From Bermanella sp. WJH001 (GTDB lineage: Bacteria > Pseudomonadota > Gammaproteobacteria > Pseudomonadales > Oceanobacteraceae), in assembly GCF_030070105.1 (NCBI RefSeq), contig NZ_JASJOO010000002.1, positions 744,001 to 808,000 on the forward strand: DNA of 64,000 bases, written 5' to 3'. The notes under the pieces were generated by a model that saw nothing but the letters and a program-made list of their open reading frames with translations, had not been told where the DNA came from and did no database searches. Positions 1 through 8,437 of the stretch are shown here, piece after piece. The number at the start of each line of letters is the position of its first letter. Position 1 is the first letter of the stretch. The position numbers and the translations under genes are program-made.

Positions 1-672
1 ACCGATTAATGGAATAAAAACCGGCTCTGCATTTACTTCTAGCTCTTCACTATTAGTATTACCGGCTAAATCAGACTCAAGCACCATATTCGCTTTTGCG
101 TGCAAAGTAACACGGACACCCGCCCCCAGATGAAAACCCGGCATAACGTTGGCAGCGGCAGAAACCGATAAAAATAGCGGTTTTTGTCCATACTGCATAA
201 ACTGGCCTTCTTGTGAGCTATTGGATTCAAATGCCAACATTTCTAGGCCGTACTTTTCTACGCCCGCCATAAGTGCTAAATACACAGGGGTTTTAAATTT
301 TGTAAGGCTGGTTAAATTCGTTTTCATACCAAACAATACGGTTTCTGTTTGGTTTGATTCTAAGACGGTGCCACTGCGTTGAGGCGGGTTTGCCCCACCA
401 TTTGATGTGACTTCTAAACTGGGTGTGGCTTGTAAAAAACCAAATGTCAGCTCGCCTCTTTCGCTCAAGGCTAAACTAGCTGGGTTGTAGTAAGAAGCAC
501 TGACTTGATCACTGAATAACGAAAAAGATTGTGAAGTAGCCATGTCTTGCGGTAACAAGCCATAAGTGGTTGCAATGTTTCCCATACTTGCATGGGCACT
601 GCTTACTGATAAAACAGCCGCGGTTAAAGCGCTGCCAAGACATAATGGTCGCAATAGAAAAGATGTGTTCAT
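1..672 (-). CDS. FadL-like outer-membrane protein, 3' end beyond window
   Basis: The frame is open without a stop from an ATG at 672-670 to the left edge, so only the first 224 residues are visible. The start has a signal peptide (MNTSFLLRPLCLGSALTAAV, then cleavage near SSAHA). The mature protein opens with the pattern of the FadL/OmpP1/TodX hydrophobic-substrate channels: a short plug-like N-terminus followed by SASYYNPASLALSERGEL, then alternating strands. A GTAGG element lies about 8 bases before the ATG. Members import long-chain fatty acids or hydrocarbons across the outer membrane. The downstream AraC regulator and the nearby MaoC, acyl-CoA ligase and FadH genes fit that role. The family call rests on the N-terminal pattern; another beta-barrel family is possible because the C-terminal half is missing. 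Confidence 0.65.
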   Translation of the reverse strand, partial: MNTSFLLRPLCLGSALTAAVLSVSSAHASMGNIATTYGLLPQDMATSQSFSLFSDQVSASYYNPASLALSERGELTFGFLQATPSLEVTSNGGANPPQRSGTVLESNQTETVLFGMKTNLTSLTKFKTPVYLALMAGVEKYGLEMLAFESNSSQEGQFMQYGQKPLFLSVSAAANVMPGFHLGAGVRVTLHAKANMVLESDLAGNTNSEELEVNAEPVFIPLIG

Positions 673-812
673 GATGAGCCTACTTCAATTTTTATTGTTA
701 TTTTCGATCAAGCTAAAGACCAGCTTGATTCATATAATTGAAAGCATAATGTTTTATAGGCAGATTACATTGTCACTACTGACAGGCAGGCGATGCATTT
801 GAGTCAATGGCG

Positions 813-832
813 TAAAATGAGACAACTCATTT
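813..832 (-). terminator. weak hairpin after the AraC gene
   Basis: AAATGAG (815-821), loop ACAA, CTCATTT (826-832) lies just past the stop of the minus-strand AraC gene. The T-run is short, so termination is plausible but not certain. Confidence 0.3.
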
Positions 833-839
833 CACATTT

Positions 840-1847
840 TCAGACACACTCAGAATCTAGGATTGTTTTACGATATTCAATGGGCGTCATCCCCGTCCAA
901 CGTTTGAAAGCCCTATAAAAGGCACTCACCTCAGAGAACCCCAATAAATAACAAATCTCTTCAACAGGTTCTTGTGTTCGCTCCAGTAAACGTTTTGCTA
1001 GAAACGTACGGTATTCAGATAACACCTGATTAAAGCTGGTATCAAGTGCTGACAGTTGAGAGCGTAAAGATCGAGGGCTTAAGCCTAGTGATTGAGCCAC
1101 CAATTCAAGGCTGACTTCTTTTTTATCTAAGTGCTCACTGAGCACTTGTCTAATTTGATAGACCAAGTCTTGTTTCTCAATTTTTTCAACATGGGCTTGA
1201 GCGACTTCTTGGTGTAAATCAATTAAATCCGGTTCAGCATGTTGCGACTGAAATTCAAGGATGGCGCTTGGAAACACAATGACATTTTTTGGCCGATTAA
1301 ATTCAACAGAACATTGAAAGACTCGCTCATATTCAGCCTTGTTACTGGGCTCATCGAATATGAGTTGAATCATAGAAGGTGAAAATTGATCTTGAGTAAT
1401 GCTTTTGAAAAAACGGATAACACCAAAGATAATGCACTCAATAAAGTGATGATCCACTTCATCCCCTAATGCAGTATCAAATACCAAACTGGCCTGCTCG
1501 CCGTTAACATCTAAATAGGATTGAGCCACATCAGACAATAAACGCTGATAATTTAATGCTCGATTCAAGCCATCACCAAAAGTTTGGCTGCTTAAAAACA
1601 AATATTCCAATACCTGTCCACGGTATAAAGGCACATGCTCAGCCACATGAAGCCCAATAGAGTGATCTCCTGTTACCGCTTCAGCCACTTGCCAAAACTT
1701 AGTGTTTGCACGGTGTTTTAATCGAGCTTTTTTATCTTCAATATGATCAAGCGTGATGCCACATTGCTGGTAAATTTCAGCCACATTGACATTCATGGCC
1801 AGCATAGCCTCATGAACTAGGCGTAATAAAATACTCGCATCGCGCAT
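840..1847 (-). CDS. AraC-family transcriptional regulator (Arabinose_bd + HTH_18 type)
   Basis: A protein of about 335 residues. An N-terminal ligand/dimer domain of the kind found in OruR-like regulators (residues about 20-200) precedes a C-terminal AraC DNA-binding domain (about 235-333). The second helix-turn-helix is marked by EEICYLLGFSEVSAFYRAFK and the WTGMTPIEYR signature. Two in-frame ATGs lie close together; the inner one at 1847 is chosen because a CGGA element sits 7 bases before it, and 1853 is the alternative. The gene is divergent from the MaoC-like gene across about 190 bp that hold tandem TTGTC repeats. Regulators of this type usually activate a neighbouring catabolic gene, so control of the hydratase gene or the FadL-like gene is inferred. 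It is one of five similar regulators here. Confidence 0.85.
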   Translation of the reverse strand: MRDASILLRLVHEAMLAMNVNVAEIYQQCGITLDHIEDKKARLKHRANTKFWQVAEAVTGDHSIGLHVAEHVPLYRGQVLEYLFLSSQTFGDGLNRALNYQRLLSDVAQSYLDVNGEQASLVFDTALGDEVDHHFIECIIFGVIRFFKSITQDQFSPSMIQLIFDEPSNKAEYERVFQCSVEFNRPKNVIVFPSAILEFQSQHAEPDLIDLHQEVAQAHVEKIEKQDLVYQIRQVLSEHLDKKEVSLELVAQSLGLSPRSLRSQLSALDTSFNQVLSEYRTFLAKRLLERTQEPVEEICYLLGFSEVSAFYRAFKRWTGMTPIEYRKTILDSECV

Positions 1848-1970
1848 TATCATTCCGTATTAACAATGAGTGCTTAAGTTCTTGAAAGTAACAGATATTT
1901 TATGCAAACACCAAGTCCCATTCTGACATTCTAATAGTCATTTTTGACCATATTTATCGATGCAAAAAAT

Positions 1971-1988
1971 AATTGTCGCAAAATTGTC
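1971..1988 (+). promoter_or_regulatory. tandem TTGTC repeats, candidate AraC-type operator
   Basis: AATTGTC occurs at 1971-1977 and again at 1982-1988, 11 bases apart, about one helical turn. Related TGACA/AGTCA/TGACC elements lie just upstream (about 1924-1949). The site is between divergent araC-type and maoC-type genes. Direct repeats spaced by a helical turn are typical of AraC-family binding sites; binding itself is inferred. Confidence 0.4.
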
Positions 1989-2044
1989 ATGTTTTATTCT
2001 CACAATGCAGATAGATTCAAAACAAAACTAAGTCAGGACCCTTC

Positions 2045-2935
2045 ATGAGACATGAAACCTTACTAACAAAGCAACCATCTCTGCTTTCACTGTACACACG
2101 GGCACTTTTTAAACGCGCATCTAGTTCAACAAAAACACCCAATATTGCCAGTCTTGTTATCACCACCAAACCTAATCTAAAGCAACTTAAACACTATAAG
2201 CAGCTTTGTAATGACACCTCGAATAACACAGTATTACCGCCGTTATACCCCCAAGCCCTAGCCTTTCGACTACATCTAGAATTACTGCTCAATAAACAAT
2301 TACCTTTTCCGGTTATGGGTCTGGTTCATAGAAATAACCGCGTTGACTATTTCAGCTCAATCTCGCCGGATGACATACTGACTATCAAGGTGGGATTAGA
2401 TCAATACGATGAAAATAACAAAGGCATTAACTGCACGTTGTTAACACAAGTTTATGTACATGGGGTATTAAAATGGCAGGCGACAAGCACCTATTTTTAT
2501 AGAAAAACAAAAATATTAACGCAAAAACGCGCAACATCTAAACACCTTAAAATCATGGAAAATTGCAACGACATTGTAACTTGGACATTGCCAGCCAATC
2601 TGGGGCGTCAATATGCAAAAATCACCGGAGACTTAAATCCTATTCATCTATATGCTTTAAGTGCCAAGGTGTTTGGTTTCAAGCAAACCATTATCCACGG
2701 CATGTGCATGGCAGCAAAAGCCATTGCACAAGCGCAACCTGATGATCTAACCTTTCCTAATCAAATTCATATTGAATTTAATAAACCCGTTTATTTGCCA
2801 GATAAAATTGCCTTCTCACAGACCAAACAACAATTCTGTATTTGTCCTATACTTGACCGACAAGTCATCGACAGCCCTATGTTAAGTGGACGATTTGTTA
2901 CTAACTTAGAAGCCGTTAATACTCACGCAATATAG
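2045..2935 (+). CDS. MaoC-like hot-dog hydratase
   Basis: A 296-residue protein with two hot-dog halves. The C-terminal half (about 178-285) carries the R-hydratase motif: YAKITGDLNPIHLYA with the catalytic Asp and His, then the HGMCMAAKA helix. The N-terminal half is divergent and lacks the motif, as in two-domain MaoC and FAS-type dehydratases. The family hydrates enoyl-CoA or dehydrates hydroxyacyl-CoA in fatty-acid or PHA metabolism. The gene follows a divergent AraC regulator and is 18 bp ahead of the secreted methyltransferase-like gene, so the two may be cotranscribed. The exact acyl substrate cannot be read from sequence. Confidence 0.8.
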   Translation: MRHETLLTKQPSLLSLYTRALFKRASSSTKTPNIASLVITTKPNLKQLKHYKQLCNDTSNNTVLPPLYPQALAFRLHLELLLNKQLPFPVMGLVHRNNRVDYFSSISPDDILTIKVGLDQYDENNKGINCTLLTQVYVHGVLKWQATSTYFYRKTKILTQKRATSKHLKIMENCNDIVTWTLPANLGRQYAKITGDLNPIHLYALSAKVFGFKQTIIHGMCMAAKAIAQAQPDDLTFPNQIHIEFNKPVYLPDKIAFSQTKQQFCICPILDRQVIDSPMLSGRFVTNLEAVNTHAI

Positions 2936-2953
2936 TCAATCCAAGGGTGCACC

Positions 2954-3721
2954 ATGAAATTGATTTTACTCAGCATATTACTTTTCAGTACCACCATCAT
3001 GGCAGAGCCCTTACGAAGTAACGAAAATATCGCTCGAGACAAATACCGCCACCCCACTCAGACTCTCGCTTTTTTTGAGGTAAAGCCACACCATAAAGTG
3101 GCTGAAATATGGCCAGGAAACGGCTGGTATAGTGAGATTTTAGCCCCTATGCTGTTTGAAGAAGGAACGTTCGTAGCCGCCCACTTCCCCATTGACTCCC
3201 CAGTTGAGTTTTTTAGCAATAGCCGTAAGAAATATGAGTTAAGAGTGAGCACACAACCTGAATTTTCTAAAATTCAGATGTCTACCTTTGCCCCTCCCAA
3301 TATGATTAATTTTGCTGAAAAGCATTCAATGGACCGTGTACTAACCTTTAGAAATGTACACAACTGGATGCGCAACAAAGGCGAGCAGGCTGCATTTAAT
3401 AGTTTTTACAAAGCACTCAAGCCCGGAGGTATTTTAGGCGTTGTGGAACATCGCGCACCTAAAGATTTTTCAATTGAGAAAATGATTGAATCCGGTTACG
3501 TCAGCGAAGCTTATGTTATTAAATTAGCAGAAAATGCTGGGTTCAAATTACTCGATAAATCAGAAATAAATAGTAATAAAAAAGATAATAAGCTTCACCC
3601 TAAAGGCGTATGGACACTGCCACCTACTTTGCGTCTTGGTGAACAAGACAAGAAAAAATACTTAAACATAGGTGAAAGTGATCGCATGACACTTAAGTTT
3701 TTAAAACCGCTAAAGCAGTGA
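2954..3721 (+). CDS. secreted class I SAM methyltransferase-like protein
   Basis: 255 residues. An N-terminal signal peptide (MKLILLSILLFSTTIMAEP) is followed by a predicted-methyltransferase domain. AEIWPGNGWYSEILAPML (about 49-66) replaces the usual glycine-rich SAM motif I, and LKPGGILGVVEHRA (about 152-165) is the motif after strand 5. This matches a widespread family of exported methyltransferase-fold proteins with the WPGxGWY signature. Export is odd for a SAM enzyme, since SAM is cytoplasmic, so the biochemical activity is uncertain. The 3' end overlaps the convergent MBL gene by 12 bases. Confidence 0.75.
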   Translation: MKLILLSILLFSTTIMAEPLRSNENIARDKYRHPTQTLAFFEVKPHHKVAEIWPGNGWYSEILAPMLFEEGTFVAAHFPIDSPVEFFSNSRKKYELRVSTQPEFSKIQMSTFAPPNMINFAEKHSMDRVLTFRNVHNWMRNKGEQAAFNSFYKALKPGGILGVVEHRAPKDFSIEKMIESGYVSEAYVIKLAENAGFKLLDKSEINSNKKDNKLHPKGVWTLPPTLRLGEQDKKKYLNIGESDRMTLKFLKPLKQ

Positions 3722-4519
3722 TATGTGTAAACCTTGACGAATAAGATTCGTTTTACAAAAATTACCGCCGGTTAACTTTGCCACCATATCTTCTGGACCT
3801 AATAACTGATGTGTCACTTCTTCAAGGCTCAAACCTTTTTTACTTAAGGTTTGAGCTTTTTCACATAAATCCAAGATATTATTTAATTTTTCTTGCAAGG
3901 CTGATTTGCCATCTTTAATGATGCCCCCATGGGGGCAAAACAATGTATCAAAATCTAGCTTTAACACCTTTTGAATGCTCTGTAGTAATTGCTCTAAGTT
4001 TTCATCACTGCGTAATAATTTTAAACGTTTGGCAATAAATAAATCACCACTAAAAAAATACCCCTGCTCAGGTAAAAAGTAACAGGTTAAATCTTTTGCA
4101 TGCCCTGGTGTATGCACTGGAATTATTTTACTGCCATCCGCCAATGATTCTTGCTCTCGTAACGTTTGAGTTTTCACTGGCACCAACGAGCCCCAAATTA
4201 ACCGCTGTAAATAAGGTGTTTTATAACCAGTGGCTAATTTATCTTGGGCTAATTTAGGTGCACGCGGTAACACCCCGTGTGCCATTGAAATATGATGAGC
4301 ATTACCGCTGTGATCTTCGTGGTGATGTGTCAGCAATAGCTGCTCAACGGGTTGTTGAGCTAAAAACTGCTTCACATAACGCCATTGATTGCTTGGCCCC
4401 GTATCAATGACCGTTTCACCCATGCGATAAACAATAAACTGGGTATTAATCCCTTGATTGAACCGTCCAACTTTTGCGCCGGTAACGCCTTCAAACTCAT
4501 AAGTTTTACGAATTGGCAT
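3710..4519 (-). CDS. MBL-fold metallo-hydrolase
   Basis: 269 residues with the metallo-beta-lactamase metal-binding set: LLTHHHEDHSGNAHH (HxHxDH, about 80-93), VHTPGHAKD (about 134-143), GDLF (about 157-160) and a final HGG (about 198). It resembles cytoplasmic glyoxalase II-like hydrolases and has no signal peptide. AGGAAT precedes the ATG at a normal distance. It stands alone on the minus strand and overlaps the end of the convergent methyltransferase-like gene. The substrate is unknown; a thioester or lactone hydrolase is the usual expectation. Confidence 0.8.
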   Translation of the reverse strand: MPIRKTYEFEGVTGAKVGRFNQGINTQFIVYRMGETVIDTGPSNQWRYVKQFLAQQPVEQLLLTHHHEDHSGNAHHISMAHGVLPRAPKLAQDKLATGYKTPYLQRLIWGSLVPVKTQTLREQESLADGSKIIPVHTPGHAKDLTCYFLPEQGYFFSGDLFIAKRLKLLRSDENLEQLLQSIQKVLKLDFDTLFCPHGGIIKDGKSALQEKLNNILDLCEKAQTLSKKGLSLEEVTHQLLGPEDMVAKLTGGNFCKTNLIRQGLHISLL

Positions 4520-4666
4520 GAGGTATTCCTAATAGTTATAGATAAATCATGCCAAATGTGACCTGAATTACAATCACACAATAAATCCAATTAATTGGTA
4601 AAAGCGCTCACAGCATATTGGCTTTTTTCTACTATAGTAATTAAAAGCCAACCAATAAGGTTTAAT

Positions 4667-4951
4667 ATGATTTCATTACCCAAATCTAGCTTGGAGCTTA
4701 CTTTCAGTTTACTTCGCCATGTACAACCAAGCTTAGCCTTAAAAGTGCGTAATATGGCACTTTTGCCTGCGTTAACTCAAGACCATGGGGAGCACGAGAT
4801 GGCCTTCAACGAAGAAGAGGTGTTCACCATTGTTAACCATCTTATGTTCATTGAAAACCAGGCTCGCATGGGGGCTAAAGCGGATAAGGGACGTCAAATA
4901 CTGGCCAGTGCATTAATCGCAGATTGGTTAACGTTTAATATTGGTCACTGA
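4667..4951 (+). CDS. hypothetical protein, 94 aa
   Basis: The frame is open from 4595, but the ATG at 4667 is preferred: AAGG at 4657-4660 lies 6 bases upstream and the earlier codons overlap the promoter region. The product starts MISLPKSSLELTFSLLRHVQ, is mostly helical with an acidic centre (HGEHEMAFNEEEVFTIV), and has no signal peptide or membrane segment. No family is recognised. It lies between two minus-strand genes and appears monocistronic. Confidence 0.6.
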   Translation: MISLPKSSLELTFSLLRHVQPSLALKVRNMALLPALTQDHGEHEMAFNEEEVFTIVNHLMFIENQARMGAKADKGRQILASALIADWLTFNIGH

Positions 4952-5029
4952 CGCTAGCTACCCTATTGGGCTCATTATTTAAAGAAAACCACACAAAAAG
5001 ATAACGGTATAAAATTTATATTTTAATTG

Positions 5030-5065
5030 AAAAAAAATGGGCCCATGCATTAATGCATGGGCCCA
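5030..5065 (-). terminator. strong intrinsic terminator of the acyl-CoA ligase gene
   Basis: A perfect 28-bp palindrome (5038-5065, arms TGGGCCCATGCATT) is followed on the minus strand by eight Ts (A-run 5030-5037). It lies 16 bases past the stop of the ligase gene. Confidence 0.85.
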
Positions 5066-5080
5066 AGTTATATGGACATT

Positions 5081-6748
5081 CTAAGCTGCCTGATGGGACT
5101 GTGCTTGTGCCTCTTCTGGCCCCCAAATCACGCCTTTAGTGCCCTCATCTACCAATTGAAGGTAACGCTCTTCAACAGTATCACGCCTTACCTTGAGGGT
5201 TGGGGTAATCAAGCCAGACTCTACCGTCCAGGCTAGTTGTGTCAAAACAAGACTATCTAAACGCTCATGGTGCTCAAGCTGCGAATTTACTTTTTGTAAA
5301 TGCGCTTCTATTTGAGCTTTCACCTCTGCCTTGTCCATTGCTCGAGCGGTTTCTGAAAGCTCCACAACCGCCAGCGGTTGGTTTCTGCCTGAGCCCATTA
5401 CACAAGCCTGCTCAATTGCCACATGTGAAACCAACAAACCCTCAATTGGGGCAGGTGCAATATATTTACCCTTAGTTGTTTTAAACAGTTCTTTTACTCG
5501 CCCGGTTATGCGTAAAAAACCCTGTGAATCAATTTCACCCTTATCACCCGTACGATAAAAACCATCTAGAAACGCTTCTTGGGTTTTTTGTGCATCTTTA
5601 TAATAACCTTGCATTAACGCAGGGCTTTTAAACAGAATCTCGCCTTCACTGCTGATCTTTAATTGGTTTTGATGAAATGCTTTACCCACCGCACCAATGC
5701 TTCTTTGCCCGGGCAAACTTAATGTGCCATAACACAGGTTTTCCGTCATGCCATAACCTTCCATGACTGGCAGGTCAATTCGATCAAACCATTCCAACAA
5801 CGCTTGGGGCATAGGTGACGCACCACAACCACATAATCTTGCTTTGTCTAAACCTAAACCTTTTTTAATTTTATTTTTAATTAAGCTGGAGATCACTGGG
5901 ATTTTTAATAGTAAATCGAGCTTCTTCTGCCCACCTACTTTCCCTAAAATGCCTTCTTGAAACTTTGACCAAAGCCTTGGTACAGCAAAAAACAGCGTGG
6001 GCTTAACACTGGCAATGTTATCGGCAAAACTATCTAACGATTCAACAAACGAGATACTAAACCAACCATAATAACTTTGGCCCTCAACAATCATGCGTTC
6101 TGCCACATGAGCTAATGGCAAAAATGAAATAGCGCGGTCGGGGCTTTTAATTCCAACATGTTCAACAAAATTATTTGCAGCAAATGCAAATGCTTTATGG
6201 GTATGTACCGCCCCTTTTGGCTGACCTGTCGTACCAGAGGTGTATACCAGTGTCATGATTTCATCAAGGTCGGCAATATAGGGCTTAAAATCATCTGGAT
6301 TTGAGTGACTGACTAAATCATCCCATTTATGGGTAACAGGGCCACTGTAATAAGGAAAACCAATCGTAGTGAAGCCTTGCGGAATACTATCAATGACTTC
6401 TTTATCGTTATCGTGTTTACCAACAAATAATAATTTGGCCTCACTGTGCTCAAGTACGTATTGCACATTGGTTTTTGATTGACCCGGATATAATGGCACC
6501 GATACACCACCCACCATCATAATGGCTAGATCAGCCATGATCCACTGGGCGCAATTTTTTGACCACAAAGCAACCTTATCACCTTTATTAATGCCCAGTG
6601 CAGTGAGCTGATATGCCATTTTTCGAGCAATGATCTCAACTTCAGCCCAACTTAACTCTTGATACTTACCATCAATAGGCTGGCGTAGGTAAACACGATT
6701 GGGTTGTTCTTCAACAGCTTTATAGAACGCGGCTAGTGGACTTAACAT
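5081..6748 (-). CDS. long-chain acyl-CoA synthetase (AMP-binding)
   Basis: About 555 residues, typical of the adenylate-forming superfamily. Visible motifs are the phosphate loop YTSGTTGQPKGAVHTH (about 168-183), MEGYGMTE (A4/A5 region, about 335), GFYRTGDKGEID (about 416) and GRVKELFKTTKGKYIAPAPI (about 434-453). The length and the ELFKTTKGKYIAP block fit long-chain acyl-CoA synthetases, which activate fatty acids for degradation or lipid synthesis. The ATG at 6748 is preferred over the GTG at 6754 because GAGG lies 5 bases before the ATG. It is divergent from an AraC regulator, the likely controller, and ends at a strong terminator. Confidence 0.9.
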   Translation of the reverse strand: MLSPLAAFYKAVEEQPNRVYLRQPIDGKYQELSWAEVEIIARKMAYQLTALGINKGDKVALWSKNCAQWIMADLAIMMVGGVSVPLYPGQSKTNVQYVLEHSEAKLLFVGKHDNDKEVIDSIPQGFTTIGFPYYSGPVTHKWDDLVSHSNPDDFKPYIADLDEIMTLVYTSGTTGQPKGAVHTHKAFAFAANNFVEHVGIKSPDRAISFLPLAHVAERMIVEGQSYYGWFSISFVESLDSFADNIASVKPTLFFAVPRLWSKFQEGILGKVGGQKKLDLLLKIPVISSLIKNKIKKGLGLDKARLCGCGASPMPQALLEWFDRIDLPVMEGYGMTENLCYGTLSLPGQRSIGAVGKAFHQNQLKISSEGEILFKSPALMQGYYKDAQKTQEAFLDGFYRTGDKGEIDSQGFLRITGRVKELFKTTKGKYIAPAPIEGLLVSHVAIEQACVMGSGRNQPLAVVELSETARAMDKAEVKAQIEAHLQKVNSQLEHHERLDSLVLTQLAWTVESGLITPTLKVRRDTVEERYLQLVDEGTKGVIWGPEEAQAQSHQAA

Positions 6749-6867
6749 AGGCACCTCGGCGATTGATCATTTACTTGTTATTATTATTTTTATTCTTTAG
6801 CAATAGACCATATCGTCACAAACATGTCTAGGTTATCTACTGCAACTGTAAGACGCTTTGTGTATGC

Positions 6868-6884
6868 TTGACGCATTCGGTCAA
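6868..6884. promoter_or_regulatory. short inverted repeat TTGAC-N7-GTCAA
   Basis: TTGAC (6868-6872) and GTCAA (6880-6884) form a perfect 5-bp inverted repeat between the divergent ligase and AraC genes, 26 bases before the AraC start. It could be an operator, or TTGAC may simply be a -35 element. Confidence 0.25.
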
Positions 6885-6909
6885 TCGTTTCTGTTATTTA
6901 GTGGGTGAA

Positions 6910-7932
6910 ATGAGCATATTAGAATTTTCAATACCCTATCATTACGTGAAAGCCGCCCTGCGTGGCCCTATTTCACATAATGTCGATATTAAGTCACTAT
7001 TGCAGCGCTCTGGGATTTTAGAAGATGTACTGCATGAGCCTAAAGCCCGTGTTACAGCAAAACAATACGCAACCTTAATTCAAAACATTTGGCTTGAAAT
7101 GCAAGACGAGTACATGGGGCTTGGTAAAGAAGTGAGCCCGCTTGGATCGTTTGCCATGATGTGTCATGCGGTTATTCATTGCCCCACCTTAGAAAAAGCC
7201 TTTCGCCGTGCTTACCGATTTTATGGTTTATTTTTACACCTACCTGAAATCACATTAGAAGTGGATGGTGAATACGCCACAATTAAAGTAGATGAGAGTA
7301 AATTAAACGACCCTGATCATTTTTTAATAGAATCAATATTAGTGATTTGGCATCGTTTTGGTAGCTGGCTTATTGGACGGCGCATACGTTTAATTGATGC
7401 ACACTTTAAATTTTCGCCCCCTGTTAATCACCATGAATATCAGAGTATTTTTTATTGCGACATTCATTTTAATAGCGGCTTCACTGGCATACGTTTTCCA
7501 ATTAAGTTTTTACAGGCAAAGTTGACTCAAAACGAAACCACTCTTAAACAATTTTTAAAACAAAGCCCAGCTGACTTACTCGCAAGACCAGATGAAGGCA
7601 ATAGCTTAGTGGCACAAATCCGAGCCATTATTGGATCAGACCTATCAACCGAACTGCCTAACTTTGAGTACGTAGCACAAGAACTTCATACCAGCGCACA
7701 AACATTAAGAAGACGTTTAAAAGAAGAAGGCTTAACCTACCAAGAACTCAAAGATCAATTACGCAGAGACAGCGCCCTGTACTATTTAGAACGGGGTGAT
7801 TTAAGCATTCAAGAAGTGGCAGAAAAACTTGGATTTTCTGAACCCAGTACGTTCCACCGTGCATTTAAAAAATGGACCAACATGACACCAGGCGCATATC
7901 GCCAAGGTGAAGAATACACACATAACGATTAA
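6910..7932 (+). CDS. AraC-family transcriptional regulator
   Basis: 340 residues from the ATG at 6910. The frame also opens from a TTG at 6868, but those codons read as promoter sequence, and family members begin near the segment ILEFSIPYHYVKAAL. The N-terminal Arabinose_bd-type domain (about 20-200) is followed by an AraC DNA-binding domain (about 235-335) with IQEVAEKLGFSEPSTFHRAF and WTNMTPGAYR. It is divergent from the acyl-CoA ligase gene, suggesting control of fatty-acid activation, and is followed 5 bases later by the SET-domain gene. GGGTGA just upstream is a weak ribosome site. Confidence 0.85.
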   Translation: MSILEFSIPYHYVKAALRGPISHNVDIKSLLQRSGILEDVLHEPKARVTAKQYATLIQNIWLEMQDEYMGLGKEVSPLGSFAMMCHAVIHCPTLEKAFRRAYRFYGLFLHLPEITLEVDGEYATIKVDESKLNDPDHFLIESILVIWHRFGSWLIGRRIRLIDAHFKFSPPVNHHEYQSIFYCDIHFNSGFTGIRFPIKFLQAKLTQNETTLKQFLKQSPADLLARPDEGNSLVAQIRAIIGSDLSTELPNFEYVAQELHTSAQTLRRRLKEEGLTYQELKDQLRRDSALYYLERGDLSIQEVAEKLGFSEPSTFHRAFKKWTNMTPGAYRQGEEYTHND

Positions 7933-7936
7933 AAAC

Positions 7937-8251
7937 ATGAACGAACAATTATCTGAATTAGTTGAAGTCAAAGACAGTGCCGTACACGGCAAAGGTTTAT
8001 TCGCAAAATGCCCGATCAAAAAAAACACATTGATTGGCACACTAGAAGGCAAGCCCTGTACAAAAGATGGCCCGCATGTGCTGTGGATGAACGATGGCCA
8101 AGATAAATTTAAAGTCAGCAACGACCTCAAATACATCAATCATCATAAAAAAGCCAACGTCGCTTATTATGATGACTTCACTGTAATGGCCATTAAAAAC
8201 ATTAAAGCTGGCGAAGAACTACTGCACGATTACGGTGATGGTTGGGATTAA
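7937..8251 (+). CDS. small SET-domain protein
   Basis: 104 residues forming little more than a SET domain: VHGKGLFAKCPIKKNTLIG at the start, the knot residues KYINHHKKANV (NH motif, about 65-75), then IKAGEELLHDYGDGW at the end with the conserved Tyr. SET proteins transfer methyl groups from SAM to lysine; bacterial single-domain versions mostly have unknown targets. The ATG at 7937 is chosen over a GTG at 7907 that lies inside the preceding AraC gene. The ribosome site is weak, so translational coupling to the AraC gene, 5 bases upstream, is possible. Confidence 0.75.
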   Translation: MNEQLSELVEVKDSAVHGKGLFAKCPIKKNTLIGTLEGKPCTKDGPHVLWMNDGQDKFKVSNDLKYINHHKKANVAYYDDFTVMAIKNIKAGEELLHDYGDGWD

Positions 8252-8437
8252 TCCTCCTTTTATATTCACCTGTTCGCTCAAAGCAAGACACGCATCACAG
8301 CTTAGATGTTTGGCTTTGTCATTAACTCCCACTAAAGCTATGGTAGAAAATGTAGACTTAGATTTCATTGAAACGGATTTCATGGGACAATTGGACATTT
8401 TTTAAACACCTACGTCAAATCCGACGATATCTGGATT

